A DNA stretch of 64,000 nt, from positions 186,001 through 250,000 of the forward strand of contig NZ_SZTO01000010.1 in the NCBI RefSeq assembly GCF_013369385.1, written 5' to 3'. The DNA comes from Vibrio sp. 05-20-BW147. Its GTDB lineage: Bacteria; Pseudomonadota; Gammaproteobacteria; Enterobacterales; Vibrionaceae. The notes under the pieces are model-generated. The model was not told the DNA's origin, did not search any database, and worked only from the letters and a program-made list of their open reading frames with translations. The position numbers and the translations under genes were made by a program. Below are positions 8,150 to 17,107 of this stretch, piece after piece (the stretch's first letter is position 1; every line of letters starts with the position of its first letter).

Positions 8150-10285
8150 TCAGTCTTTCAGTACTTTTACGGTGTAACGGCCATCTTTTTGGCGGTATAG
8201 GCCGTGGATGTCGGTCTCGAAGCCTGGGTAATGCGCGCCGATTTCACACAACATTTCCAAGAAATCCAGTACTGGACGAGAGCTTTCTGTCACCACTTCA
8301 CCTGGTAGCACTAGAGGCACACCTGGAGGGTAAGGAAGGATCATGTTGGCACTGACACGGCCCACCATATCATTCAGCAAGATCTCTTCGGTTTGACCAC
8401 GAAGCTCTTGTTGCCAAGCTGCGTGTGGCGTGACTTTCATCTCTGGTAGCACATCGAACGCTTTGTACATCAATTCTGGTAGACGGTACTTACGAGTCAG
8501 ATCGTGAATGCCTTGTGCCAGCTCTTGAATACGCATGCCTTCGTAGAACGCTGGATCTTCACGGTACAGCGCAGGCAGCATGGTGCGAATCGTTAGGTTC
8601 AGATCGTAACCACGTTTGAACTCAGTCAAACCACGTAGCAATTGCATTGCTTTTGATTTATCGATACCAATTGAGAACAAGAACAACAAGTTGTAAGGGC
8701 CTGTTTTCTCTACCACAATGCCACGTTCATCAAGGTATTTCGCCACCAATGAAGCAGGAATACCACTGGTTTCCAATTCACCATCTTTGCTCATTCCAGG
8801 AGTCAGCAAGGTGATTTTGATTGGGTCAAGATACATGTGGTCATCGTCCATGTTCTTGAAGCCATGCCAGTCTTGGTTAGGGTCAAGTTTCCAGCATTCG
8901 GTTGTCTCAATATTCTCTGGTTGCCAAACATCGAAGAACCAACCGTCACTTTCACCTTTTAAGCGTTTGATCTCTTTACGGAAACGAATCGCACGATCGA
9001 TTGAATCTTGCATCAACTTACGACCCGTGTTGCCACGCATCATTGCCGCCGCGGTTTCTGTTGATGCCACAATGCCGTATTGAGGCGAGGTGGAGGTGTG
9101 CATCATAAAGGCTTCGTTGAACGACTCACGGTCAAATTCACCTTTTACGTGAATCATTGACGCTTGCGAGAACGCCGCCAACAGTTTGTGAGTGGACTGT
9201 GTTTCGTAGAACACTTTGCCTGGCATCGCTTCGCCACTCATGCCGCATTTGCCTTCGTAAATACGGTTGAAGTTAGTGTAAGGCACCCACGCACTATCAA
9301 AGTGGATGTGTTTACAGTCGAGAGACTCTTTGATGAATTGTGTGTTGTACAACAAACCATCGTAAGTTGAGTTGGTGATTACTGCATAGCTTGGCGCGCT
9401 CGCACCTGGTGTTTTAGCGACTTTCTCAGCAATCACTTCACGGCTGAATTCACTTTGTGGAATACCACCAAGAATGCCGTAAGCGTTACGGGTTGGACGG
9501 AAGTAAATGGGTGTTACGTCCGTCATCATCATTAGGTGAGTCAATGATTTATGACAGTTACGGTCAACCAATACCGTGCTGCCCGCTGGCGCTGAGAACA
9601 TACCGACAATTTTGTTTGATGTCGAAGTACCGTTCGTCACGATGTACGATGCGTCAGCGTTGAACGTACGCGCAATGTACTCTTCCGCTTCTTTGTGTGG
9701 ACCTGAATGGTCAAGCAGTGAGCCTAGCTCTGGCATCGAAATCGACACGTCCGCTTTGAAAGTATTTGGACCGTAGAAATCGTAGAAAATGCTGCCGACT
9801 GGGCTTTTTTGAAAAGCCGTACCACCCATGTGACCTGGAGTACAGAAGGTGTATTTGCCTTCTTCCACGTATTTAAACAGCGCTTTGGTGAATGGCGGTG
9901 TAATTGCGTCTTTGTATTCTTGTGTCGCTTGGTTGATCTTGATGGCGATGTCGTCCGCCATGCCCAATGCGTATTCAAAGAAATGCACGTTTAGGCGTAG
10001 ATCGGTAAGCGAAATATCCAGCGTTGATTGCTCGTTAGCAAACGCGTGTACTGGCAGTTTTTCGTTGATTTGGCTAATACGCTCACAAAGCTCAAGCGAG
10101 TATTTATCCCAGTCAAACAGCACACCACAAATGCGTGGGTTCATTTCGATCATCTTGATCAAATCTTTGTCATCCACTGGATAAACAACTTCATAACCGG
10201 CTTTTTCAAGTGCTGCATGCAATTGACGAACTGGCTCTTCTTTAAAGAACACACCCATGTGGTTCAAGATAGCGAAAATATTCAT
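8150..10285 (-). CDS. cadA: Lysine decarboxylase, inducible
   Basis: 711 aa, the usual length. This PLP enzyme converts lysine to cadaverine and CO2, consuming a proton, in acid stress. The N-terminal 'wing' domain (about 1-130) is followed by the PLP fold with the S-T-H-K lysine motif near residue 367 (in ETQSTHKLLAAFSQ), the HFDSAW aspartate that contacts PLP nitrogen, and the C-terminal ornithine-decarboxylase domain. It lies 113 bp downstream of cadB on the same strand, forming the antiporter-decarboxylase pair, and is followed by a strong terminator. The start has a TTGGAGATGTCC ribosome site. Confidence 0.97.
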   Translation of the reverse strand: MNIFAILNHMGVFFKEEPVRQLHAALEKAGYEVVYPVDDKDLIKMIEMNPRICGVLFDWDKYSLELCERISQINEKLPVHAFANEQSTLDISLTDLRLNVHFFEYALGMADDIAIKINQATQEYKDAITPPFTKALFKYVEEGKYTFCTPGHMGGTAFQKSPVGSIFYDFYGPNTFKADVSISMPELGSLLDHSGPHKEAEEYIARTFNADASYIVTNGTSTSNKIVGMFSAPAGSTVLVDRNCHKSLTHLMMMTDVTPIYFRPTRNAYGILGGIPQSEFSREVIAEKVAKTPGASAPSYAVITNSTYDGLLYNTQFIKESLDCKHIHFDSAWVPYTNFNRIYEGKCGMSGEAMPGKVFYETQSTHKLLAAFSQASMIHVKGEFDRESFNEAFMMHTSTSPQYGIVASTETAAAMMRGNTGRKLMQDSIDRAIRFRKEIKRLKGESDGWFFDVWQPENIETTECWKLDPNQDWHGFKNMDDDHMYLDPIKITLLTPGMSKDGELETSGIPASLVAKYLDERGIVVEKTGPYNLLFLFSIGIDKSKAMQLLRGLTEFKRGYDLNLTIRTMLPALYREDPAFYEGMRIQELAQGIHDLTRKYRLPELMYKAFDVLPEMKVTPHAAWQQELRGQTEEILLNDMVGRVSANMILPYPPGVPLVLPGEVVTESSRPVLDFLEMLCEIGAHYPGFETDIHGLYRQKDGRYTVKVLKD

Positions 10286-10398
10286 TTGGACATCTCCAAG
10301 ACGAAAAAGGGCGCTCTCTGTGATTAGTCACAGTGAGTAAGACGAGCGCCGTGATGAAATTAGGAAGCGCTGGCGTGGCAGTCCGCCAGCGGAATCAA

Positions 10399-11736
10399 TC
10401 AGTGTTGAGCCGAAGCTTCTTCAGGATGGGCAGCCATGTATTGTGCCAAGCCTGTTTTCTTGCTGTAGAACATCAAGATGATGAGAGACATGATGAAGGT
10501 TGCGGTGAGAGTTGAACCTTCTGCACCTGCTAGGGCAACCATACAGAACAAGCTAGCAATGCCCGAGAACAACATCACGAATGTATTGCGAGTTGTCATA
10601 CCTTCGAAGCGAATCAAGTTAATGCTTGAGTAGAAGTAAGGCAGCATGGTGAGTAGTACTGCGTCAGTGGTTAATTGGTTAAACATGTCTGAAGCGTGCG
10701 CGGTTTCTGAACTAAAGAACATCAGTACCAACATCAACATCGTCATCATGCTAGACGCGATAACCAAACCTTTCTTAGGCACGCCGTTTTTGTCGGTTTC
10801 GCCAAACACTTTAGGGAAGTTACCGTCGTTTGCGGCACGTTTACCCGCTTCGCTCACCAACATCATCCAAGAACCAAGAGAGGTGAAACACGCCAACGCA
10901 GTAAACGCAGAAACAAATGGCGCAGTCCAGCTACCGAACAGTTCAGTGGTCGCCAACGCAAATGGTGCACCTGATGCAGCCACTTCAGAAGCTGGGAACA
11001 TACCGCTGATCATTTGAGTAGACAGCACGTAAATCACACCAGCAATCGCAGTACCTAGCATAGTCGCAAGTGGTACTGTGCGTTTTGGGTTCTCAACCAT
11101 ACCTGATGATACCGCCGCAGATTCCACACCCACGAAAGACCATAGACAGATAAGTACCGCAGTGATGATCGCATGGCCATCGCTACCTGCAGAAACGTTC
11201 CAGTTTTGGCTGTAAATAGCGCTGTCGAAGTGCGTCCAACCAAAGAGCGCTGTACCTAATACAGGAACCAAAATCAGTACCAAACCGACGGTACAGAGTC
11301 GGCTTACCCAGCTACCACCGAGCAAGTTAACCAGCGTGAACACCCAAACAGAAGCAATGGTCGCAAGGCCTGCTGGAATCGGGTCATTCAGTACTGGGAA
11401 GAAAACCGATAGGTAAGAAACACCGGTAATGGCAATGGCTAAGTTACCAATCCAGTTCGCGTGGTAGTAAAGCACGCCCGTTTGGAAACCAAACACCGGT
11501 GACACCTCACCTGCATACGCAATAGGGCCACCCTCTTGAGGGTTTTTGGTTGCCAAACGAGCAAACACGAATGCCAGGCTCAATGCGCCAACAATACAAA
11601 TCGCCCAACTAAAAATAGAGATAGAACCTACACTCGCCAGTGTAGAAGGAAGTAAGGCAATACCACTGCCCATCATGTTACCAGCCACGACACCTGTACA
11701 GGCAATTAGGCCGATTTTCTTAGCATTAGATGACAT
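10399..11736 (-). CDS. cadB: Lysine/cadaverine antiporter
   Basis: 445 aa inner-membrane APC-superfamily transporter with about 12 transmembrane segments. It exchanges external lysine for cytoplasmic cadaverine, completing the acid-resistance cycle with CadA. The N-terminal motif (CTGVVAGNMMGSGIALLP) is essentially that of E. coli CadB. The frame extends to 11757, but the start at 11736 matches the E. coli N terminus (MSS-KKIGL) and has a GGAGATGTT ribosome site. Its promoter should lie in the long AT-rich region up to cadC. Confidence 0.96.
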   Translation of the reverse strand: MSSNAKKIGLIACTGVVAGNMMGSGIALLPSTLASVGSISIFSWAICIVGALSLAFVFARLATKNPQEGGPIAYAGEVSPVFGFQTGVLYYHANWIGNLAIAITGVSYLSVFFPVLNDPIPAGLATIASVWVFTLVNLLGGSWVSRLCTVGLVLILVPVLGTALFGWTHFDSAIYSQNWNVSAGSDGHAIITAVLICLWSFVGVESAAVSSGMVENPKRTVPLATMLGTAIAGVIYVLSTQMISGMFPASEVAASGAPFALATTELFGSWTAPFVSAFTALACFTSLGSWMMLVSEAGKRAANDGNFPKVFGETDKNGVPKKGLVIASSMMTMLMLVLMFFSSETAHASDMFNQLTTDAVLLTMLPYFYSSINLIRFEGMTTRNTFVMLFSGIASLFCMVALAGAEGSTLTATFIMSLIILMFYSKKTGLAQYMAAHPEEASAQH

Positions 11737-12080
11737 AACATCTCCAACTCGATTCAACTTAAGTTACAAAACTCAAACGAATAAATAACCGCAACGCGAA
11801 GCAACCTTGTCGCTGCTCTTTTGATGTTATTAACGCGATAGAGAGAAAACTTTCTCCGTGACCCCGTTAATGTTCGAAGTGGAGATTACGCCCAAAGCAG
11901 ATAAAAAAAATAAACTTACGATTATCAATAAAATGATGAGACAAAAATGAGTTTCTTGATATCAAGGTGATAAACACCCAATACATAAATCAACGTTTTC
12001 AGATAGTTAAGAAAAAACCTAAAAACATAAACTCATAGCAATAAAATTATCAACCTGCTCTTTCATTAGCTATCAAGTCA

Positions 12081-12109
12081 ATCAACTTGCCATTGAGGGG
12101 AAAGTTGAT
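12081..12109. promoter_or_regulatory. Inverted repeat upstream of cadBA
   Basis: ATCAACTT (12081-12088) and AAGTTGAT (12102-12109) form an 8-bp dyad with a 13-nt spacer. It could be an operator or a weak terminator; nothing identifies the binding protein. Confidence 0.35.
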
Positions 12110-12143
12110 AATGCGTTGATATCGAATTTATCCAAGCCGAAAT

Positions 12144-12317
12144 GCGAGGAAGCGAGGAAGCTAGGAAGCGAGGAAGCTAGGAAGCTAGGAAGCTAGGAAG
12201 CTAGGAAGCTAGGAAGCTAGGAAGCTAGGAAGCTAGGAAAAGAGTAAAAGAGTAAAAGAGTAAAAGAGTAAGAGAGTAAGAGAGTAAGAGAGTAAGAGAG
12301 TAAGAGAGTAAGAGAGT
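12144..12317 (+). repeat. Octanucleotide tandem array (22 units, two sequence families)
   Basis: Twelve units of GCGAGGAA or GCTAGGAA occupy 12144-12239. They run directly into four AAAAGAGT units (12238-12269) and six AAGAGAGT units (12270-12317). All share an 8-bp period, and the plus strand is almost all purine. It is not in a gene and there is no spacer structure, so it is not CRISPR. It is likely to vary in length by slippage. Confidence 0.95.
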
Positions 12318-12390
12318 AGACGATGGAACAAGACGTGCAACTCACAATGAGGTTCACACACAAAGAAGGGAAAGATAAGAAAATGAACCG

Positions 12391-12416
12391 CTCTCAGACA
12401 CAGCGACGTCTGAGAG
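12391..12416 (-). terminator. Hairpin downstream of cadC, possible terminator
   Basis: A perfect 9-bp stem CTCTCAGAC/GTCTGAGAG has an 8-nt loop, about 30 bp after the cadC stop. The T-run on the minus strand is poor, so termination may be inefficient. Confidence 0.5.
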
Positions 12417-12447
12417 CAAAGGTGAAAGGCAAACCCAAACTGGGTCG

Positions 12448-14028
12448 CTACATTAAACGCACCACCGAAGGATGCACTGAGCGATACATGGCGTAATCAA
12501 TCGATTTTAGATTCGATTGAAATACCAGCCTCTCACACAACAAATAGGTTTCTAGTGATGTGTCCATATAAAAAGCTTCGCTGTAACCATCACTGGCACC
12601 ATCAAGATCACCACGCAGTTCAGCGTGTTTTCCTTGCAGTACATAAGAGAGCACCGACTCACGCAATTGCTGCGCTTTGGCTAAATACCGCTCAGCCGAG
12701 GGCAGATCTTCATCCACTGTCGCTTGCAGCGCTAACGCTTCGTAAATTCTAGGTTGAACCACTGCGTCCAGTGCTTCACTGGCGCTTTGCAATTTGCTGC
12801 TCAGCAATAAAATGCGTTCTTGGTTTAGCGTCGGCATGTCCGACAAGGCTTGCTGAACATGGTAAGCAATCAAGAGCTCCGCCTGAACATAATGATTGTT
12901 CGGCTCTAAGTTAAGCACCTGTTCAAGCAAATCAATCCCCTTTTGTACCTGCTGCTGATCAGAGAGATTGAGGTAGTGATTCGCTCGCACATACAAGGCC
13001 AACGCCGCTGGCTGCTGAGGAAAATCCACCAGCAAGATTTGCGCTTGTTGCTCTGCGTTTGGCAAACGTAACGCCTGCATAATATCGACTTCCGCTCGGT
13101 GCAAAACCGACGAAAGATGCGATGTATCCAACGGGTATTGGCGGCTAAACAACACCGCGCCCGAGGAGTTGTTTTTTAACTCCAGTTCAATAAAGGCGTG
13201 ACCTTCTTTATCGCTCACTCGAACCATGATCGATTTACCGGGCAAAATGCCAGACGTAAACGCGGTTTTACTCAACATCACGCGATAGTCGGTCACTTGA
13301 GTGATGTCGGCCATCAGCTTCTGTGCAATACCATCGGCCAGATCGTGGCTTAACGCTTGGGCGTGATAGTCATCTTGAAACATGAATTCAATCAGATGAG
13401 TATCCACGACTTGCGTAATGCGCACTTGTGATTGTTTGATGGTAAAAAAGCCCATCGCAATGATCACCAAACCAATCCACAGCGCATTGAATGCGTTCAC
13501 ACGCCAACGAGAGATATTGGGTCGATTCGGCTTTTTCTGTTGCTGACTTTGGCACATGGCGCGTGTGAGTGGCCCTGCTGGAAAAACCATTTCATTTGCG
13601 CTGGGGGCTTCGGCTGCTAGCACCGCGGTCAATGGCTCGGTCATTGCCGGCTCCAACAACTCAACCTCGGCAGGTTCTGCCTGACGCAACAAATAAGGAT
13701 TGGCCGTTAAACGCTCAACATTGGCCACCAGCTTGTAACCGCGCTTTGGTACGGTCACCACATAGCTGAGATTTTCTTCTCGCCCATCGCGCAGTAATTT
13801 GCGGAGCTCAAAAATGGATTGCGTTACCACTTGATCGGTAACAATGGCCCCATCCCAAACGTGCTGGATCAGTTCCTCGCGCCCAAACACTTCTCCAACG
13901 TGTTCAGCAAGGAAATGCAGTAAATTTATTAGACGTGGCTCGACGGAGACTTCCCTATCTTGTCGATACAGCTTGTTCTCATCAATGCACAAAACCCAGT
14001 CATTGATTTGAAAATAGATTCCAATCAT
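12448..14028 (-). CDS. cadC: CadC-type membrane-bound transcriptional activator
   Basis: 526 aa ToxR-like regulator of the lysine decarboxylase genes. An N-terminal OmpR-type winged helix (about 1-105, with the VVTVPKRGYKL end motif) is joined by a proline-rich linker to one transmembrane helix (about 172-193). The C-terminal periplasmic domain of about 330 residues has TPR-like helical repeats and senses low pH and cadaverine in the E. coli protein. It lies upstream of cadBA on the same strand, but the gap is unusually long and carries the octamer array. The start is preceded by AAAGAGCGTTCT, a weak ribosome site. Confidence 0.93.
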   Translation of the reverse strand: MIGIYFQINDWVLCIDENKLYRQDREVSVEPRLINLLHFLAEHVGEVFGREELIQHVWDGAIVTDQVVTQSIFELRKLLRDGREENLSYVVTVPKRGYKLVANVERLTANPYLLRQAEPAEVELLEPAMTEPLTAVLAAEAPSANEMVFPAGPLTRAMCQSQQQKKPNRPNISRWRVNAFNALWIGLVIIAMGFFTIKQSQVRITQVVDTHLIEFMFQDDYHAQALSHDLADGIAQKLMADITQVTDYRVMLSKTAFTSGILPGKSIMVRVSDKEGHAFIELELKNNSSGAVLFSRQYPLDTSHLSSVLHRAEVDIMQALRLPNAEQQAQILLVDFPQQPAALALYVRANHYLNLSDQQQVQKGIDLLEQVLNLEPNNHYVQAELLIAYHVQQALSDMPTLNQERILLLSSKLQSASEALDAVVQPRIYEALALQATVDEDLPSAERYLAKAQQLRESVLSYVLQGKHAELRGDLDGASDGYSEAFYMDTSLETYLLCERLVFQSNLKSIDYAMYRSVHPSVVRLM

Positions 14029-14266
14029 AGAACGCTCTTTGTATCAGGCAGATAGCATTGGATACAGAGAGGCTCTCTCACCCAATGAGGGCGAGATTAT
14101 AAGCCCGATACGCCTGTTCACCTAAGAATGATAGCCGCGAAAAACGTAAACTAAGTTTCGCGGTTTAATCAGGCGAAAAAGCGACGTAGCGCAAAGACGA
14201 TAAATAGATGGGTAGATGCTTAATAAGAAAAATTTAACAAAATAACCATCGTTACCCACGGTTAAA

Positions 14267-15349
14267 CTAAACTGGCGTTCCTTTCTCAATTGATGATGAG
14301 TGAGACGTATCAAATTTAAAGCAGTCTTTACCGGCTTTTTTAGCGAGATAGAGCGCCTCATCGGCTCGACGGAATACTCTTTTATAATCTTCACAACCTA
14401 GATAGGCACAACCACAGCTAAACGTCACCGGTGCATCTAAACCACAATCCAACGATTTAACGTCTTGCTGTAGCTCATTAATTTTTCTCACCAAATCGTT
14501 TTTCTCTTGTGTATAAAACGCAATAAGAAACTCCTCGCCTCCCCAACGACATGCAACGCCATCTTGACCAACCTTAGTTTGTATTTGTCTTGCCACCTTT
14601 TGCAGAACATCGTCACCTTTATCATGACCATAGGTGTCATTGATCAACTTGAAATTATCAATATCCAAAACCACTATCCAACGTACATCATCAGAATTGA
14701 TGATCTTCTCTTCTAGATAGTAACGATTGGGAAGTTGAGTCAGTGCATCGGTCACCGACAAATGCTGCAACTTTGAGTTGGAAAGCTTCAATAACGTCAT
14801 CACTCGACGGCGGCCAGAATCGTAAAAATAGGATATTGCCGAGAGTAAGAAGTAAATCGTCGTTAAATGCATCAACCTGTAAGTTTCGGCAGTTCCCAAA
14901 ACCCATCCCGTTGAATTAATGTTGCAAATATACAAAATAACGAAAAAATTGACTGCGGCAACAATGGAGCCAACTCGATAACCCAACACAAATATCGCAA
15001 AAACAGGCACAACCAACGTAAATGCAATCGCCAATATTTCATTGTTGTGCCCGTTAGTGTTTGCGATATATAGCAAGCTAGACATAACCACTATCATCAC
15101 CGAAAGCCACTTCGATGCCATGGCATTTTTGTTCTCTTTTAGTAACCAAACGCCGATGAAATTTACGCACGCCGAAAAACTTCCTAGCACAAGCATGAAT
15201 GAAGAAGCTTTCATCAGGGTGTTGTGAACAAGAAAAAATAGAAAGCTAGCGCAAAGCAACAGATGAGTAATCAGTACAAAAGAGCTTTCTCTAAATTCTT
15301 CATGCTCTCGATTCAAAGCAAGCCACGTTTCTACTTTTTCAATAACCAC
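14267..15349 (-). CDS. Membrane diguanylate cyclase
   Basis: 360 aa. The first ~190 residues contain about six hydrophobic helices forming an integral membrane sensor of unrecognised type. A short basic linker leads to a GGDEF domain (about 200-350) with intact GGEEF at 270-274 and the D-I-D-N-F-K metal site, so it should be an active cyclic di-GMP synthase. There is no RxxD inhibitory site (V-G-Q-D at the expected position). The ligand is unknown. It stands alone between cadC and the MgtE-like gene. Confidence 0.88.
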   Translation of the reverse strand: MVIEKVETWLALNREHEEFRESSFVLITHLLLCASFLFFLVHNTLMKASSFMLVLGSFSACVNFIGVWLLKENKNAMASKWLSVMIVVMSSLLYIANTNGHNNEILAIAFTLVVPVFAIFVLGYRVGSIVAAVNFFVILYICNINSTGWVLGTAETYRLMHLTTIYFLLSAISYFYDSGRRRVMTLLKLSNSKLQHLSVTDALTQLPNRYYLEEKIINSDDVRWIVVLDIDNFKLINDTYGHDKGDDVLQKVARQIQTKVGQDGVACRWGGEEFLIAFYTQEKNDLVRKINELQQDVKSLDCGLDAPVTFSCGCAYLGCEDYKRVFRRADEALYLAKKAGKDCFKFDTSHSSSIEKGTPV

Positions 15350-15515
15350 TTTTCACATTCCGTTTCAAACACATTTGGCGACCACAAGCCATGCACCAAT
15401 TCTATATAACAAGACACTTTCAAACCATATAATTGATACTTCTATGTACAAGCAGTGTGACAACAGAATCTAAACCTCTCCTTGTGATTACGTGCCTAGG
15501 TTATTGCTATATCAT

Positions 15516-16139
15516 TTATAGCTCCAGAAGTACGCTTGCCACAGAGAAATAGATCATCACCCCAATCGCATCGGCAATGGTCGTGATCAATGGCGCGCTT
15601 GCAGAAGCGGGATCGAATCGAAGTTTGCTGAGCAAAAACGGCAGCAACATGCCCACAACAGAGCCAACAATCACCACAATCTGCATGGTGATCGCCACCA
15701 CAAGAGCGATGTGATAGCCCCCTCTCACAAAGCCCAGCAGTGACACCGCGCCAGCCATGGTGATACCAAGAAGAGCGGCGATGCAAAGCTCTTTACTGAG
15801 CATTTTCGCCCAATCTTTCGCCATCACTTCTCCTGTCGCGAGCGCACGTATCATTAAAGTGGCCGATTGCGAACCCGCATTACCGCCACTGTCGATAAGT
15901 AAGGGTAAGAAAAACACGAGTGCCACATGGCTTTGGATGATCTCCTCAAAATAAGCAATCCCAGCGCCTGAAAAAACATTGCCGAAAACGAGCAGCACCA
16001 ACCAGAAAACACGCTTGCGATACATCATCAAAATAGACGCATCTTTTAAGTTAGTGTGAGTATCGATGTGAGCAGCGTGACCGCCACAAACGCCTTGTGC
16101 GTTCGCGTTATCGATTTTTTGTGTCTGTAATAGAGTCAT
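15516..16139 (-). CDS. MgtE transmembrane-domain protein (divalent cation transporter, no N or CBS domains)
   Basis: 207 aa, about half the length of a full MgtE channel. The sequence corresponds to the five-helix transmembrane domain, with the signature P-L-L-I-D-S-G-G-N-A-G-S-Q (about 75-90) that lines the Mg2+ pore and the acidic D-P-A-S-A-S-A-P motif near the C terminus. The cytoplasmic N and CBS domains that gate classic MgtE are missing, so it may be a stand-alone pore, perhaps a dimer. The frame is open to 16223. I choose 16139 for its AGGAGAG ribosome site, which is folded into a hairpin (16150-16166). Confidence 0.82.
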   Translation of the reverse strand: MTLLQTQKIDNANAQGVCGGHAAHIDTHTNLKDASILMMYRKRVFWLVLLVFGNVFSGAGIAYFEEIIQSHVALVFFLPLLIDSGGNAGSQSATLMIRALATGEVMAKDWAKMLSKELCIAALLGITMAGAVSLLGFVRGGYHIALVVAITMQIVVIVGSVVGMLLPFLLSKLRFDPASASAPLITTIADAIGVMIYFSVASVLLEL

Positions 16140-16147
16140 GGTTATCT

Positions 16148-16166
16148 CTCCTGAGTATCGCTCAGG
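16148..16166 (-). promoter_or_regulatory. Hairpin covering the ribosome site of the MgtE-like gene
   Basis: On the minus strand CCTGAG and CTCAGG (6-bp stem, 5-nt loop, 16150-16166) pair so that part of the AGGAG sequence is buried 8 nt before the start. It may limit translation. I do not recognise the leader as an M-box. Confidence 0.4.
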
Positions 16167-16665
16167 ACAAAGAAACCCACGCAGCCACCTCCGCCCTTTC
16201 ATTGGACGAAAAGTTGTACGCATGACATGTCGTCGCTTATTGCTCTAGATGCGACAAAGCACTTAAGGCAAATCAATAAGCGTATCGTTCCTGCGGCAAA
16301 CGGCCGAAGGCATATATCAATAAAGAGATGGTATTAACGAGGAAAAGCAGTATTCGCTTATGCCAATGGGTATCGACTACCCAGCACAAGCTAACAGTGT
16401 AGATTGGCAGGCTAGCAGAAAACCGTTGGCATTTTCGAAGGCTCGAAAAAACCATTTTGTGATATTCGACTACTCGACGAGTCCATAGGTTTCTGTTGTA
16501 CCTCAATAAATGAAAAGGAAACGATGAGTGCTGCCCATCGCGCTGTAAAAACGAGCGGCATGCTATTTTTTGGACGCGGTAAAGTCAAGATGAGCCGGTC
16601 ACTTTGACACCATCGTGACATTACTAACAAAGCCCGGACAATCCAAATGAAGGGAAAAAATGACC

Positions 16666-16703
16666 AAAACGAAAAAGCCCCAGCACCATGAGATGCTAAG
16701 GCC
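16666..16703 (-). repeat. Left copy of a 38-bp repeat of the tRNA-Arg terminator (putative attL)
   Basis: 37 of 38 bases match 23498-23535, which is the transcription terminator directly after tRNA-Arg; the single difference is an A for a G. No tRNA sequence accompanies this copy. The pair brackets the 6.8-kb cassette region, as expected for attachment sites left by tRNA-linked integration. Confidence 0.8.
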
Positions 16704-16891
16704 AATTTTAGTTGACCACTACAATAATATTTAAACTTGCACTTATAAAACTTGATTCCATTTGTCATCCTCCGTGTACTGTGCTTTTTTTAAAAAAAAC
16801 TTGAACATCAAAAAAATAAAGAGGTACAGCACTTGCTACCAGAATTGTGTCGCTACTACCTATTGGTAAGTATGGTACGCATCAATATAGC

Positions 16892-17019
16892 TATACCCTT
16901 CCTACTTGAAGCTGCAGCGGTGTTGGCTGCATTCGTTCACCCTAATCACATAGCGTATCTATGCTCATGGGGATTCACTCACTTGCCGCCTACCTGCAAC
17001 TCCAAGTTGTTTGGGTATA
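16892..17019. repeat. ERIC element (128 bp imperfect palindrome)
   Basis: It begins TATACCC and ends GGGTATA, and contains a close match to the ERIC core (GCTCATGGGGATTCAC) and the matching inner arm TTCACCCTAATCAC. Length and termini fit the enterobacterial repetitive intergenic consensus family, which is common in Vibrio. Confidence 0.88.
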
Positions 17020-17067
17020 TACAGTTGATTTTTTAAAATATAAAACCACCCAAACAGTTTTTATGAA

Positions 17068-17096
17068 AAGAGCCTTGTTATAGGTATAAGGCTCTT
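17068..17096 (-). terminator. Terminator of the island operon
   Basis: A perfect 9-bp stem AAGAGCCTT/AAGGCTCTT (17068-17076, 17088-17096) has an 11-nt loop. It lies directly after the stop of the receiver gene; the U-tract is short. Confidence 0.65.
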
Positions 17097-17107
17097 CCAA
17101 AATATTG

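Larger units (their letters stand above)
11737..12447. other. Long non-coding region between cadB and cadC
   Basis: About 710 bp without a convincing gene. The part nearest cadB (11760-12060) is AT-rich and should contain the cadBA promoter and CadC sites, though I cannot place them. The middle holds an 8-bp inverted repeat at 12081-12109, followed by the octamer array (12144-12317) and a 9-bp stem hairpin downstream of cadC (12391-12416). Confidence 0.7.
16167..17107. other. Non-coding region at the left end of the island
   Basis: About 940 bp with no convincing gene. It contains the leader of the MgtE-like gene (to about 16260), unassigned sequence to 16665, the left copy of the tRNA-Arg terminator repeat (16666-16703), an AT-rich stretch, an ERIC element (16892-17019), and the terminator of the island operon (17068-17096). 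A 118-codon open frame at 16412-16768 (minus) runs across the repeat and has no recognisable content. Confidence 0.7.

Noticed and set aside
12144-12317. CRISPR-like appearance of the repeat array
   Set aside because: Units are 8 bp with no spacers and no cas genes nearby; it is a simple tandem array.
12323-12496. 57-codon Lys/Arg-rich plus-strand frame next to the octamer array
   Set aside because: It overlaps the last 49 bp of cadC in antisense and the cadC terminator hairpin, with no clear ribosome site; probably chance, although its basic composition is notable.
14122-14394. 90-codon frame overlapping the membrane diguanylate cyclase
   Set aside because: Mostly out of frame inside the cyclase gene; no features of its own.
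16140-16330. M-box or Mn2+ (yybP-ykoY) riboswitch upstream of the MgtE-like gene
   Set aside because: I could not find the conserved core bases of either class; only the ribosome-site hairpin is supported.
16412-16768. 118-codon minus-strand frame in the island's left end
   Set aside because: It runs through the terminator repeat, has no recognisable domain and no good ribosome site.
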